Source: JAPLST01 sp964397565
GTDB taxonomy: Bacteria > Auribacterota > UBA3054 > JAPLST01
Length of the DNA: 64,000 nucleotides
Assembly (NCBI GenBank): GCA_964397565.1
Contig: CAYNJC010000001.1
Span: 1 to 64,000 of the forward strand
Direction of reading: 5' to 3'
Shown: positions 48,310 through 57,596 of the stretch, one piece after another
How the letters are laid out: each line of letters begins with the position of its first letter
Position numbering within the stretch: the stretch's first letter is position 1
Program-made: the position numbers and the translations under genes
Notes under the pieces: generated by a model
The model's database searches: none
Told to the model about the DNA's origin: nothing
What the model saw: only the letters and a program-made list of their open reading frames with translations

Positions 48310-50994
48310 ATGCGGTCTTCTGTCTACACAAGCTATTGGGCGAAGACCAGCACAATTAATGCTGGTGCTTCGTGCCAGCTCTTGCCGTATCACCTGCTCG
48401 ATACGGCTGCGGTTGCCTGTGAATACTTGCATCACCATGCACAGTTCAGAAAATATCTTGCTGCTCTCCTGAGCACAAACGAGAACGCGGCAGCCGATTT
48501 TGTCTGCTTCTTCACCGCGCTACACGACATCGGTAAATTCGCGGAAACTTTTCAAGGCAAAGAACCGGTGCTTTTTCAGCGCTTGCGTGGACGCGCGCCG
48601 CGCAAATTCGGCGGACCACGTCACGATGTACTTGCGCGCGCGCTGTGGCCCAAGATTCTTCCGCTCATGGCTGATTTGTTTTCAGCGCCATTCGACACCG
48701 ACTGCGACCTGCTGAATGATTCGCTCATGTTCCTGTATGATCCCAGCGCCGGCCACCATGGCAAACCTATTGCCAATAGCGAAAAGGTGTGTTTGGAAGA
48801 TTGTTTTTCGGAAAACGATCATGCCGCAGCATCAGAACTTGTGCGTGATTTGATAAACTTTTTCTTGAAACCCCATGCGCCGTACACCTTGCCACGCGCG
48901 TCAGATTCTCCTTCGTTTAATTCTTTGCGCACCAACTCATGGCGATTGGCTGGCTTGACCGTCCTGTGCGACTGGCTCGCCTCCGCCGAATCTTTCTTTC
49001 CGTATGTTGATCAGCCGATGCTCCTTGACGATTATTGGCAGAAACACGCCGTGCCCCACGCGCGCAAAGCACTCGCAGCAGCCGGCATTCTAGCAGCGCG
49101 TGTCGCCACAGCGACGGGCATGGCGGCATTATTTCCAAAAATCTCTGCGCCCTCAGACTTGCAGTTTTATGCCGAGAACTGCCCGCTGACTGAGGCCCAA
49201 CAGCTTTTCGTAATTGAAGATGTCACCGGCAGCGGCAAAACCGAGGCGGCGCTCGTTCTCGCACACCGGCTTATGGCCAAAGGACTTGCAGATGGTCTTT
49301 ACTTCGCTTTGCCTACCATGGCCACAGCCAACGCAATGTATGAACGCCTGGCCGCATCCTATGACCGGCTCTATGACACCAGCGAACGACCCTCGCTCGT
49401 GCTGGCGCATAGCGCCCGCATGATCTCCGAGCGGTTTACCGAAACCATCATTGAAAGCGGGGGCTCCTCCCAACCGCCCACCGACGAGCAAGACTCGCGC
49501 GCGCAATGCGCCGCATGGATCGCCGACCACCGCAAGAAGGCACTGCTCGCGCAGGTGGGCGTGGGCACCATTGATCAAGCGCTGGTTGGTGTTCTGCCCG
49601 TATATCATCAGTGTTTGCGGCTCTTTGGTCTACAGCGCAAGATCCTGATTGTGGACGAAGTCCATGCTTGCGATCCGTACATGCACACTTTGCTGCAGGC
49701 ATTGCTGCAATTCCATGCGGCACTGGGCGGCAGCGCCATCTTGCTCTCCGCTTCATTGCCACACAAGATGCGCGCGGAATTGGCGGCCGCATTTGCTTGC
49801 GGCGCCGGTATGCCCACGCCATTCCTCAGCAGCAGTGCCTATCCACTCGTGACTCATATTCCAGCCACAGAACGTGAAACGTCCGTGGTTGCGCGCGCGG
49901 ACTTGTGCCGTGAAGTCCAAGTGCAAATATTTCACGACGAAAACAGCGTGCTGACATTCATCAAAGAAAAACTGGAACAAGGTCGTTGCGTGTGCTGGAT
50001 GCGCAACACGGTTCACGACGCGCTGACTGCGTACCATCTTTTTTCACACATAGTGCCGCAGGATCGTCTCACGCTTTTTCATGCACGCTTCGCCATGGGT
50101 GATCGTCTGAACATTGAACACAACGTGCGCGCTAAGTTCGGCCCGGCAAGCACACTGGCACAACGGCATGGCCAACTCGTGCTTGCCACCCAAGTCGTCG
50201 AGCAATCGCTCGATCTCGATTTTGATGTTGTGGTTACCGACCTTGCGCCCATGGATCGCATTATTCAACGCGTCGGACGGCTGCATCGCCATCAACGCCA
50301 GGAACGGACGGGCGAAGCACCTGTTCTAACGGTCTTCTCGCCGGCCGCTGTGGATCAACCCGCCGACGATTGGTACAGCGCCCTGTTTCCAAAAGCAGCC
50401 TATGTGTATCAATTTCACGCGCAACTTTGGCGCACCGCGCGCCTGCTCGCCGAGCGAGGCGCATGGCGGCAGCCCGATGACGTCCGCACGCTGATTGAAG
50501 CGGTGTTTGACGAACATGCCGAAACACCCGCCGCGTTGCGCCGCCGCGATGATCGCGCATACTCCAAGAGTCTTGCCGATATTTCGCTCGCACACTTTAA
50601 CGCGCTCAAACTGCATCCGGGCTACACCGACAGTGGCGATGTGTGGGCTGATGATATTGTTACACCCACCCGGCTTGGTGAAAAATCGGTGAGCGTGCGC
50701 CTTGCCCGCTGGGAAGGCGCTACGCTCGTGCCGTGGTGCAACGCCGCGCGGCATGCCTGGGCCATGAGCGAGCTGTCCGTGCGCGCGTCCTTAATCGCAT
50801 CTGAAGCGCCCCACCGCGGCGCACGCGCCGCGGCAGTTGACGCCGCCAAGGAATCCATGCCGGACAAAGGTCAGCACGCGATTCTTCTCGCGCTCGACAA
50901 TGTGGATGGCGCATGGCGCGCCACCGCGCGCAATGGCAACGGAAAGGAGATTGTGGTACAATACTCACGGGAATTAGGGTTGACAATAGTGTAA
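48310..50994 (+). CDS. cas3: CRISPR-associated helicase/nuclease Cas3 (type I-E)
   Basis: Cas3 is recruited by Cascade to unwind and degrade target DNA. The 894-residue protein has the HD nuclease domain first (YWAKTS start; TALHDIGKF with H72-D73), then a superfamily 2 helicase: Walker A VTGSGKTEAAL (Lys near 310), DEVH box ILIVDEVHACD near 448, and the VI motif QRVGRLHRHQ. HD and helicase are in one chain, as in most I-E systems. It heads the cas operon; cas8e follows after 10 bp with AAGGAG. The predicted promoter is just upstream, after the pgk terminator. Confidence 0.97.
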   Translation: MRSSVYTSYWAKTSTINAGASCQLLPYHLLDTAAVACEYLHHHAQFRKYLAALLSTNENAAADFVCFFTALHDIGKFAETFQGKEPVLFQRLRGRAPRKFGGPRHDVLARALWPKILPLMADLFSAPFDTDCDLLNDSLMFLYDPSAGHHGKPIANSEKVCLEDCFSENDHAAASELVRDLINFFLKPHAPYTLPRASDSPSFNSLRTNSWRLAGLTVLCDWLASAESFFPYVDQPMLLDDYWQKHAVPHARKALAAAGILAARVATATGMAALFPKISAPSDLQFYAENCPLTEAQQLFVIEDVTGSGKTEAALVLAHRLMAKGLADGLYFALPTMATANAMYERLAASYDRLYDTSERPSLVLAHSARMISERFTETIIESGGSSQPPTDEQDSRAQCAAWIADHRKKALLAQVGVGTIDQALVGVLPVYHQCLRLFGLQRKILIVDEVHACDPYMHTLLQALLQFHAALGGSAILLSASLPHKMRAELAAAFACGAGMPTPFLSSSAYPLVTHIPATERETSVVARADLCREVQVQIFHDENSVLTFIKEKLEQGRCVCWMRNTVHDALTAYHLFSHIVPQDRLTLFHARFAMGDRLNIEHNVRAKFGPASTLAQRHGQLVLATQVVEQSLDLDFDVVVTDLAPMDRIIQRVGRLHRHQRQERTGEAPVLTVFSPAAVDQPADDWYSALFPKAAYVYQFHAQLWRTARLLAERGAWRQPDDVRTLIEAVFDEHAETPAALRRRDDRAYSKSLADISLAHFNALKLHPGYTDSGDVWADDIVTPTRLGEKSVSVRLARWEGATLVPWCNAARHAWAMSELSVRASLIASEAPHRGARAAAVDAAKESMPDKGQHAILLALDNVDGAWRATARNGNGKEIVVQYSRELGLTIV

Positions 50995-51004
50995 GGAGAT
51001 GCTG

Positions 51005-52600
51005 ATGCCGTACAATTTGATTGAGCAGCAGTGGATTCCCATTCGCCGCGCGGACGGCACGTGTGAACGCATCGCGCCGTGGCAAATCACTGACTGCCAT
51101 GCCGACGAACAGCGGCGAATTGTCGCGCTGGCGGCGCCGCGTCCCGACTTCAATGGCGCACTCATTCAGTTTCTGATTGGCCTCGTTCAAACCACAATGC
51201 CGCCGCACACCAACGAGGAATGGCGCGCATGTCTGAAAACGCCGCCCAATGCTGCGACGCTGCGCGCGGCCTTCCAAACCGTCGCGCATGCCTTCAATCT
51301 CGACGGCGACGGCCCGCGCTTCATGCAGGACTTCGACTTGCGGGAATCAACCGAGAACGCCACGCCCATTTCTGCTCTTCTGATGGATGCACCCGGCGAG
51401 CAAACTGAGAAATTCAACAAAGACTTCTTTGTCAAGCGTGGTTTTGCTGACTCGTTCTGCTATTCATGTTCTGCCAACGCCCTCTTCACTTTGCAGACAA
51501 ACGCGCCATCAGGTGGACAAGGTCACCGCACCTCTCTGCGTGGTGGCGGCCCTCTGTCAACCATACTTCTTGGGCAAACGCCGTGGGAAACCGTCCTGAT
51601 GAATGTTGTCTGCAAGAATGAGTTCGATGCCATGTCCGGCAATCCATCGCTTGCGGCGGATGACGCCCGCTTTCCATGGCTGGCCGAAACCCGCACCAGT
51701 CAGAAAAACGGAGGGGTTGAGACTACACCGCTTCACGGTCATCCAACCCAGATGTATTGGGCAATGCCGCGACGCATTCGTTTGAACACTATCACGAGCA
51801 CTCAAGGAATATGTCAGCTCTGTGGCCATCAAGGAGATCTGTGTAATGGTTATCTGGCTCAAAATTATGGTGTCAATTATACAGGCGCATGGCAACATCC
51901 ATTGAGCCCCTATGGTAGGAACACGCAAAGCGAACCGTTTGCGCTTCATCCGAAACAGGGCGGCATCACGTATCGTCATTGGGTAGCCAATGTCTATGGG
52001 GATCAAGCCACAAAAGTTTCGCCCGCCGCGGTTTTCAATGCTTTTCGCAAACGTTTTGCCTGTCCTCCCCATTTGCGTGTGTTTTGCTTTGGCTATGAGA
52101 TGGACAACATGAAAGCCATCTCGTGGTGTGAAACCATCCAGCCCTATTTCGAGCTTGAAGAATCTGCGCGCGCTGCCTTCACGGCCCGCGTCGCCAAGCT
52201 CCGCGATGCAGCGGTTGAAGTGCATGGCCATCTGCTAACCGCCTTCAAAAAGGCGCTGCTGTATCCAAAACAAGAAGCCAAAGGCGGCAGCATCTTTCAT
52301 GCCCTTTCGGCTGAATTCTGGCACACAACCGAAGCCGCATTCTATGCCTGTGTCAACGATCTCAAAGACGTATCCGAGCCGCAAGCTGTCAATGAGCGCT
52401 GGCTAAAGACACTTCAGCAAGCTGCCCTGGATTTGTTTGACGGCCGCGTCAATACAAGCCAATTTGAGACCATGGACATCAAACGCGCCGTGCTCGCCCG
52501 CAACGATCTGCGCAGGAATATCAACAGCAAGAAGCTACGGGAGAAAATCCTGCAACTCCCTCCGGTCACCTCTCACAAGAAAAGGAGGATAGATGAGTGA
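51005..52600 (+). CDS. cas8e: Cascade large subunit Cas8e (Cse1/CasA)
   Basis: Cse1 recognises the PAM and recruits Cas3. The family marks are the N-terminal LIEQQWIPIRRADGTCERIAPWQI, the central GGQGHRTSLRGGGPLSTILLG, and the Zn-type CQLCGHQGDLC segment, followed by GSIFHALSAEFWHTTEAAFY. At 531 residues it is of normal length. I chose ATG 51005 over 50999 because AAGGAG at 50993-50998 gives 6-nt spacing to it. The 3' end overlaps cse2 by 8 bp. Confidence 0.95.
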   Translation: MPYNLIEQQWIPIRRADGTCERIAPWQITDCHADEQRRIVALAAPRPDFNGALIQFLIGLVQTTMPPHTNEEWRACLKTPPNAATLRAAFQTVAHAFNLDGDGPRFMQDFDLRESTENATPISALLMDAPGEQTEKFNKDFFVKRGFADSFCYSCSANALFTLQTNAPSGGQGHRTSLRGGGPLSTILLGQTPWETVLMNVVCKNEFDAMSGNPSLAADDARFPWLAETRTSQKNGGVETTPLHGHPTQMYWAMPRRIRLNTITSTQGICQLCGHQGDLCNGYLAQNYGVNYTGAWQHPLSPYGRNTQSEPFALHPKQGGITYRHWVANVYGDQATKVSPAAVFNAFRKRFACPPHLRVFCFGYEMDNMKAISWCETIQPYFELEESARAAFTARVAKLRDAAVEVHGHLLTAFKKALLYPKQEAKGGSIFHALSAEFWHTTEAAFYACVNDLKDVSEPQAVNERWLKTLQQAALDLFDGRVNTSQFETMDIKRAVLARNDLRRNINSKKLREKILQLPPVTSHKKRRIDE

Positions 52601-53096
52601 GCCTTCTCTGTCATTTCGCGAAGGCCCGGCGCGCGACGCGCTGCTGGCCTGGTGGCGCGCGCTGCAAGACACGCCTGGTGAGCGCGCCGAGTTGCAGCGC
52701 TGTAAAACCGTCACCGATATCTTTTTTGCACCCGCATTTCACCGCCTGCGTTTCGCACTGAGCAAGCACGCGCGATCAAATGATGAACGGCTGGCGGTCG
52801 TAGCCGCGGTCCTTGCGCATGTCAAAATACCTGCTCACGGTACTTTTGCCAGTCAGCTGGCTGCGCCCAAGTCAGGTGGCAGCAGCGCGGCGGTCAGTGG
52901 CTTGCGCTTCCGCCGCCTGATTCAAGTCGGCCAAGACGAGCACGACAAACTGCTGCGCGACATGATCCGCATGGTTCGTTTTCTGGGTGACGTTGCCAAC
53001 GTCGCCGATCTCGCCAATGGCCTCTATTGGTGGAATGACAAAACGCGCCGGCAATGGGCCACCGACTACTACACTGCGGCACCAAAAGAACACTAA
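52593..53096 (+). CDS. cse2: Cascade small subunit Cse2 (CasB)
   Basis: The 167-residue helical protein (LAWWRALQDTPGERAELQRCKTVTDIFFAPAFHRLRFAL; SGLRFRRLIQVGQDEHDKLLRDMIRMVRFL; WATDYYTAA) is the small subunit that dimerises along the Cascade belly and binds the displaced DNA strand. The Arg-rich face (LRFRRLIQVG) fits nucleic-acid contact. It overlaps cas8e by 8 bp and is followed by cas7e after 21 bp. Confidence 0.93.
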   Translation: MSEPSLSFREGPARDALLAWWRALQDTPGERAELQRCKTVTDIFFAPAFHRLRFALSKHARSNDERLAVVAAVLAHVKIPAHGTFASQLAAPKSGGSSAAVSGLRFRRLIQVGQDEHDKLLRDMIRMVRFLGDVANVADLANGLYWWNDKTRRQWATDYYTAAPKEH

Positions 53097-53117
53097 TTAC
53101 ATCATCGGAGTCAAACA

Positions 53118-54212
53118 ATGAGCACCTTCATTCAAATTCACCTGCTGATACCCTATCCGCCGTCCAATCCCAATCGTGATGACTTGGGCCGGCCGAAGAC
53201 CGTCGTCATGGGCGGCGCGGAACGCCTGCGCATCTCGTCCCAGTGCCTCAAGCGCGCATGGCGCGAATCGGAAGTCTTTGCAGAAGCCGTCAAGGGCCAC
53301 AAAGGCACGCGCACCAAGGCCTTGGGCGAGCAAGTTAAGGAAAAGCTTGTTGCGGCAGGTGTTACGGCAGCGCTGGCTGAAAAAGCAGCTGAGAAAATTG
53401 CGGCGGTCTTTGGCAAATTAGGCGGGCAGGAAGATGCAGAAACTGAAGAACCACAGAAAGGCAAAAAAAGGAAATCGCTGAAACTCCAGCAACTCGCGCA
53501 CATCAGTCCGGAAGAACTCGCGGCGGTTGACGCCTTGATCGCCAAGATTGCGGCAACAAAAACAGAACCTACAGATCAGGATCTGCTCTTGCTGCGCAAG
53601 GATCATAAGGCCGCCGATATTGCCTTGTTTGGCCGGATGTTGGCTGAAAAACCATTCTACAATTGTGAAGCCGCCGCGCAAGTCGCCCATGCCATCACGG
53701 TGCATCGCGTCGCCGTCGAGGATGATTTCTTCACGGCCGTGGACGACCTCAACACCGGTGAAGAAGACCGTGGCGCCGGCCACATGGGTGTGGCCGAATT
53801 TGGCGCGGGCTTGTTCTACCTGTATCTGTGCATTGACAGATCATTGTTGGTCAAGAATCTGCAAGGCGATCAAAAACTGGCCAATCGCGCGCTGGCCGCG
53901 CTCATTGAAGCCGCCGCCACCGTCGCACCATCCGGCAAGCAAAACAGTTTTGCCAATCGCACCCGCGCGCTCTATCTTCTGGCCGAGAAAGGCAGCCAGC
54001 AGCCACGCTCGCTGGCCGCCGCATTCCTCAAGCCCGTCACCGGCGCGGATCAGATGCCCGCCGCCGTTGCCGCGCTGCGCGACATCTGCGCCAAGATGGA
54101 TGCCGCCTACGGCATGACCGCCGATGCGCGCCGCGAAATGGATGTCCCCGCCGGCACCGGTACGTTGAAGGATGTCATTGCGTTTGCCGTGGAGGCAACC
54201 ATCACCGAATAA
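53118..54212 (+). CDS. cas7e: Cascade backbone Cas7e (Cse4/CasC)
   Basis: Cas7 forms the six-subunit filament holding the crRNA. The N-terminal FIQIHLLIPYPPSNPNRDDLGRPKTVVMGGAERLRISSQCLKRAWRES is typical of Cas7e, where the Lys/Arg block contacts crRNA. A Lys/Glu-rich insertion near residues 95-120 (KLGGQEDAETEEPQKGKKRKS) is a species-specific loop. The C-terminal part has the RAMP-fold (AVEDDFFTAVDDLNTGEEDRGAGHMGVAEFGAGLFYLYLCID). 364 aa, as usual. Confidence 0.96.
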   Translation: MSTFIQIHLLIPYPPSNPNRDDLGRPKTVVMGGAERLRISSQCLKRAWRESEVFAEAVKGHKGTRTKALGEQVKEKLVAAGVTAALAEKAAEKIAAVFGKLGGQEDAETEEPQKGKKRKSLKLQQLAHISPEELAAVDALIAKIAATKTEPTDQDLLLLRKDHKAADIALFGRMLAEKPFYNCEAAAQVAHAITVHRVAVEDDFFTAVDDLNTGEEDRGAGHMGVAEFGAGLFYLYLCIDRSLLVKNLQGDQKLANRALAALIEAAATVAPSGKQNSFANRTRALYLLAEKGSQQPRSLAAAFLKPVTGADQMPAAVAALRDICAKMDAAYGMTADARREMDVPAGTGTLKDVIAFAVEATITE

Positions 54213-54223
54213 CGAGGCGTGCC

Positions 54224-54970
54224 ATGCGCACTTATCTTTTGTTTCGACTGTACGCGCCGCTGGCCGCGTGGGGCGACATCGCGGTTGGCGAAGTGCGACC
54301 CAGTTATTCGCATCCCACGCGCTCGGCGCTGGTTGGCCTGCTGGCCGCCGCCTGCGGCGTCGAACGCGCGGACGAAGCGCGCCAAGCGCAGATGGCGGAG
54401 GCATACCGTTTTGCCGTGCGTGTTGATGTGCCGGGCTATTTCCTGCGCGATTACCACACCGTCCAACCGCCGCATGCCGAGAAAGGCGCGCGCTGGTGTA
54501 CCCGCCGCGATGAAATTCTGGCCGTGCGCAGGCAACGCGCGAATGCCATCGTCTCGAGCCGCGACTATTACATGGACGCGCTCTATACCATTTGCGTCTG
54601 GCTCGCCAATGGCATGACCCCACCGTTTGCTCTGCGCCATGTGGGCGAGAAACTCGGTGCGCCGCTCTTCACCTTGTACGCCGGGCGCAAGAGCTGCCCG
54701 CTGGCCGCACCCGTGCAAGCGCAACTTGTGGAAGCCGACAGCATCATGGCCGCCTTCGCAACGTCTCGATTCCATGATCACTATGTTCCGCACGGCACGG
54801 CCGCGCCCGCTTTTTTTTATGATGACTGCGACCACGCCGGCTTTGACAACCACATGCTGCAACGTGTCACCCGCCGCGACGTGCCCAGCAGCCGCAAGCG
54901 CTGGCAGTTCAGCGAACGCCAGGAACTGCACGCGTACCCGCCGGCCACTGCCAATCAGGAGCCCTCATGA
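54224..54970 (+). CDS. cas5e: Cascade subunit Cas5e (CasD)
   Basis: Cas5e caps the crRNA 5' handle in Cascade. The start TYLLFRLYAPLAAWGDIAVGEVRPSYSHPTRSALVGLLAAACGVERADE is characteristic. Length 248 aa is normal. The 4-bp ATGA overlap with cas6e at 54967 couples translation. Confidence 0.95.
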   Translation: MRTYLLFRLYAPLAAWGDIAVGEVRPSYSHPTRSALVGLLAAACGVERADEARQAQMAEAYRFAVRVDVPGYFLRDYHTVQPPHAEKGARWCTRRDEILAVRRQRANAIVSSRDYYMDALYTICVWLANGMTPPFALRHVGEKLGAPLFTLYAGRKSCPLAAPVQAQLVEADSIMAAFATSRFHDHYVPHGTAAPAFFYDDCDHAGFDNHMLQRVTRRDVPSSRKRWQFSERQELHAYPPATANQEPS

Positions 54971-55680
54971 TCTATTTCAGCAAGATAGTTATGCGCGCTG
55001 ACGCGCCCGCCGGCCACATCGCACCGCTGGTCCATGACAACGCCTATCTCGATCACAAAGCCCTCTGGCACTTGTTCACCGGTGCGGCAACCGCTGCGCC
55101 GCAGGTCTTTCTGTTCTATCGCATCTACGACGATGGCCTGCCTGCGTTTTATGTCCTTTCCAGCGAAATGCCGGCCGTGCTGTCGGAGATCTGGTTGGTG
55201 CAATGCAAAGAATATGCGCCGCGCATCACCAACGGCATGCGCCTGCGCTTTGTGTTGCGCGCCAATCCGGTGGTCACCCAAGCTGACGAGCAGAAGCGGC
55301 AAGTGCGCCGCGACGTCGTCATGGTGCGCAAACACGCGCTGAAACAGCAAGGTGTGCCGCGCGACCAATGGCCCACACAAAATGTTCTTGTGCAGGAGGA
55401 ATGCGTGAAATGGCTGCGGGCGCGCGCGAAACGCTGTGGCTTTTCGCTGGTCATGCGGGAAGATGCTGCGCCACCCTTCAACGTGCAGGTCGAGACCTGC
55501 GCCTATCGCCAGCATGAACTGCACAAGCGCGGGCGCGCGCCTATTCGCTTCTCTAGCGTTGATTTCTCCGGCATCCTCGAAGTCATTGACACCGCACTCT
55601 TGTTAAAAGCGCTGACCACCGGTATCGGTCCCGCCAAAGGCTTTGGTTGCGGCCTACTGCTGATCAAACCCGTGGCATAA
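54967..55680 (+). CDS. cas6e: crRNA-processing endoribonuclease Cas6e (CasE)
   Basis: Cas6e cuts the CRISPR transcript 3' of the repeat hairpin and stays bound to the crRNA. The catalytic His is likely H30 in YLDHKALWHLF, matching the E. coli CasE YQLHQGLWHLF region. The C-terminal glycine-rich loop GIGPAKGFGCGLLLIKP is the Cas6e signature. The repeat has a CCCCAC/GTGGGG stem, and cleavage after it would leave the 8-nt handle CUGAACCG, as expected for I-E. Here it is followed by a toxin-antitoxin pair rather than cas1. Confidence 0.96.
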   Translation: MIYFSKIVMRADAPAGHIAPLVHDNAYLDHKALWHLFTGAATAAPQVFLFYRIYDDGLPAFYVLSSEMPAVLSEIWLVQCKEYAPRITNGMRLRFVLRANPVVTQADEQKRQVRRDVVMVRKHALKQQGVPRDQWPTQNVLVQEECVKWLRARAKRCGFSLVMREDAAPPFNVQVETCAYRQHELHKRGRAPIRFSSVDFSGILEVIDTALLLKALTTGIGPAKGFGCGLLLIKPVA

Positions 55681-55725
55681 ATGCTACAATTGCTGCAACT
55701 ATCTAACCAGAACATACAACCCAAC

Positions 55726-55959
55726 ATGAACGAACACATTACCATCAACCCCGCCATTCACTTCGGCAAACCGTGTGTGGCCGGCACGCGTATTCCTGTC
55801 CACGATGTACTGGAACTGATCAAGCAGGGCTGCACGTTTGACCACATCATCAAAGACTACTATCCCGACTTGCGGCACGCCGATCTTCAGGCCTGCCTGC
55901 AGTTTGCCATGGACGTGCTGGCGGCCGAAGCCATTCATGTGACCACCAACGCCGCATGA
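55726..55959 (+). CDS. DUF433 antitoxin-like protein, 77 aa
   Basis: The protein reads NEHITINPAIHFGKPCVAGTRIPVHDVLELIKQGCTFDHIIKDYYPDLRHADLQACLQFA, the DUF433 helix-turn-helix antitoxin signature (NP-x-I-x-x-GKPCVxGTRIPV). Members pair with PIN-like toxins (VapB45-like). I start it at 55726, where the family begins; the open frame extends to 55681 directly after cas6e. Its stop overlaps the next gene by ATGA. The gene interrupts the usual cas6e-cas1 junction. Confidence 0.9.
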   Translation: MNEHITINPAIHFGKPCVAGTRIPVHDVLELIKQGCTFDHIIKDYYPDLRHADLQACLQFAMDVLAAEAIHVTTNAA

Positions 55960-56321
55960 GATTGCTTGCGGATCAGGATGTGTATGCCGCCACCGTTGGT
56001 GTGCTGCGCGAGGCCGGCCATGATGTCACCACCGTCGCCGAATTGCTGGTCGCACAGGCGGGAGACGAAGATGTTCTGCGCTGCGCCCATGAGCACCAGC
56101 GCATCCTCGTGACACGCGATAGCGACTTCGGCGCGTTGGTCTTCCTCCGCAATATGCCCGCTGGTGTCATCTATCTTCGTATCGCGCCACCAACGCTGGC
56201 CATTGTGCATAAACAATTGCTGCATGTGTTGGTCACGCACACGCAAATGGAGTTGCGCACTGCATTCACGGTCATTGAGGCTGGATTGTATCGCCTGCGG
56301 CGTTGTGCCCCGACAACATAG
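55956..56321 (+). CDS. DUF5615 PIN-like toxin, 121 aa
   Basis: This is a Mut7-C/PIN-like nuclease domain: MRLLADQDVYAATVGVLREAGHDVTTVAELLVAQAGDEDVLRCAHEHQRILVTRDSDFGALVFL. Acidic residues D6 (LLADQD), E48-D49-type (AGDEDVL) and D66-D68 (TRDSDFG) fit the metal site of VapC45-like toxins that cleave RNA. Together with the DUF433 gene it makes a type II toxin-antitoxin module. It ends 5 bp before the cas1 ATG, in the same transcript, so loss of the operon would also remove the antitoxin. Confidence 0.88.
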   Translation: MRLLADQDVYAATVGVLREAGHDVTTVAELLVAQAGDEDVLRCAHEHQRILVTRDSDFGALVFLRNMPAGVIYLRIAPPTLAIVHKQLLHVLVTHTQMELRTAFTVIEAGLYRLRRCAPTT

Positions 56322-56326
56322 CGCGT

Positions 56327-57238
56327 ATGCTACCCGCGCCCAAACCAATTCAGATAAAGGAACGCTGCTCGCTGCTCTTCATTGAGTATGGCGAGATAGA
56401 TGTGCTGGACGGCGCGTTTGTCGTCATAGATAAAAATGGCGTGCGCACCCACATTCCGATTGGCGCCGTCACCTGCTTGATGCTCGAGCCGGGCACGCGC
56501 GTCTCACATCGCGCGGCGGCGCTGGCGGCGCGCGTCGGCTGCCTGCTGGTCTGGGTTGGCGAGGCAGGCGTGCGCCTGTATGCCGCCGGCCAGCCTGGCG
56601 GCGCGCGCGCCGACCGCTTGCTGTATCAGGCACAGTTGGCGCTGGACGAACAAGCCCGCCTGAAAGTTGTCCGCAAAATGTATCATCTGCGCTTTGGTGA
56701 ACCACCGCCGGAACGCCGCAGCGTCGAGCAATTGCGCGGCATCGAGGGCGCGCGCGTGCGCCGGTTGTACGAACTCCTCGCCCAACGCTACGGCGTTGCA
56801 TGGAAACATCGCGAGTATGATTGTGAGGAGTGGGGCAGCAGCGACGTGCCGAATCGCTGCCTCAGTTCCGCCACCGCCTGCCTGTATGGCGTCACTGAGG
56901 CCGCCGTACTCGCCGCCGGTTACGCGCCCGCCATCGGCTTCATTCACACCGGCAAACCATTGTCGTTTGTCTATGACATCGCCGACATTTTCAAATTTGA
57001 AACGGTCGTGCCAGTTGCCTTCAGCATTACCGCCCAAGCGCCGAACAACCCCGAACGCGCCGTGCGCCTGGCCTGCCGCGATTCCTTCCGCAAAACAAAC
57101 CTGCTGGCCCGCATCATCCCCTCGATTGATGATGTCCTTGCCGCCGGCGAGTTGAACACGCCGCCGCCCGACGAGGGCGTTGTGCCGATTGCCATTCCCC
57201 AAAAGGAGCAAACCGGCGATGCTGGTCATCGTGGTTGA
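56327..57238 (+). CDS. cas1: CRISPR adaptation integrase Cas1 (type I-E)
   Basis: Cas1 with Cas2 inserts new spacers at the leader end. The 303-residue protein keeps the metal-binding residues at the same spacing as the E. coli enzyme: E140 (GIEGARVRR), H207 (GFIHTGKPLSF), and D217/D220 (VYDIADIF), versus E141, H208, D218 and D221 there. The start at 56327 is the first ATG after the toxin stop; an in-frame TTG at 56303 is possible. The 3' end overlaps cas2 by 20 bp. Confidence 0.96.
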   Translation: MLPAPKPIQIKERCSLLFIEYGEIDVLDGAFVVIDKNGVRTHIPIGAVTCLMLEPGTRVSHRAAALAARVGCLLVWVGEAGVRLYAAGQPGGARADRLLYQAQLALDEQARLKVVRKMYHLRFGEPPPERRSVEQLRGIEGARVRRLYELLAQRYGVAWKHREYDCEEWGSSDVPNRCLSSATACLYGVTEAAVLAAGYAPAIGFIHTGKPLSFVYDIADIFKFETVVPVAFSITAQAPNNPERAVRLACRDSFRKTNLLARIIPSIDDVLAAGELNTPPPDEGVVPIAIPQKEQTGDAGHRG

Positions 57239-57596
57239 AAATGTGCCGCCACGCCTGCGCGGACGCATGGCGCTGTATCTGATCGAGGTGCGCGCCGGCG
57301 TCTATCTTGGCGATCTTTCCTCCCGCATTCGCCACATGCTATGGGCCTGGATTTGTGAAGATTGCGGTGATGGCAACGCCGTTATGGCTTGGTCCACCTG
57401 CACAGAGTCCGGTTTTGATTTCGAGACACTTGGCCCCAATCGCCGCATGCCCGTCGAATTTGATGGCATCAAACTCGTTTCGTTCACACCACAAGAGGAC
57501 ACGCAGACGGACGCAAAAAAGATCTTTGACATAAGCGATCAAAAACCTGCCCAACCGTCGGTAGATTTGAGCAACCATCACAACCATTTGCAATAG
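57219..57596 (+). CDS. cas2: CRISPR adaptation protein Cas2e with a C-terminal extension, 125 aa
   Basis: The first about 92 residues match E. coli Cas2: VVENVPPRLRGRMALYLIEVRAGVYLGDLSSRIRHMLW and VMAWSTCTESGFDFETLGPNRRMPVEFDGIKLVSF. An extra roughly 33-residue tail (TPQEDTQTDAKKIFDISDQKPAQPS, then VDLSNHHNHLQ) is absent in E. coli (94 aa). The last codons and the TAG stop lie inside an 11-bp inverted repeat that touches the first CRISPR repeat, so the tail may be DNA that also acts as leader. AAAAGGAG precedes the ATG at 57219. Confidence 0.94.
   Translation: MLVIVVENVPPRLRGRMALYLIEVRAGVYLGDLSSRIRHMLWAWICEDCGDGNAVMAWSTCTESGFDFETLGPNRRMPVEFDGIKLVSFTPQEDTQTDAKKIFDISDQKPAQPSVDLSNHHNHLQ

Noticed and set aside
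56303..56326. Upstream TTG start for cas1
   Set aside because: It would overlap the toxin gene by 19 bp and adds residues not seen at Cas1 N-termini; the ATG at 56327 is preferred, although not proven.
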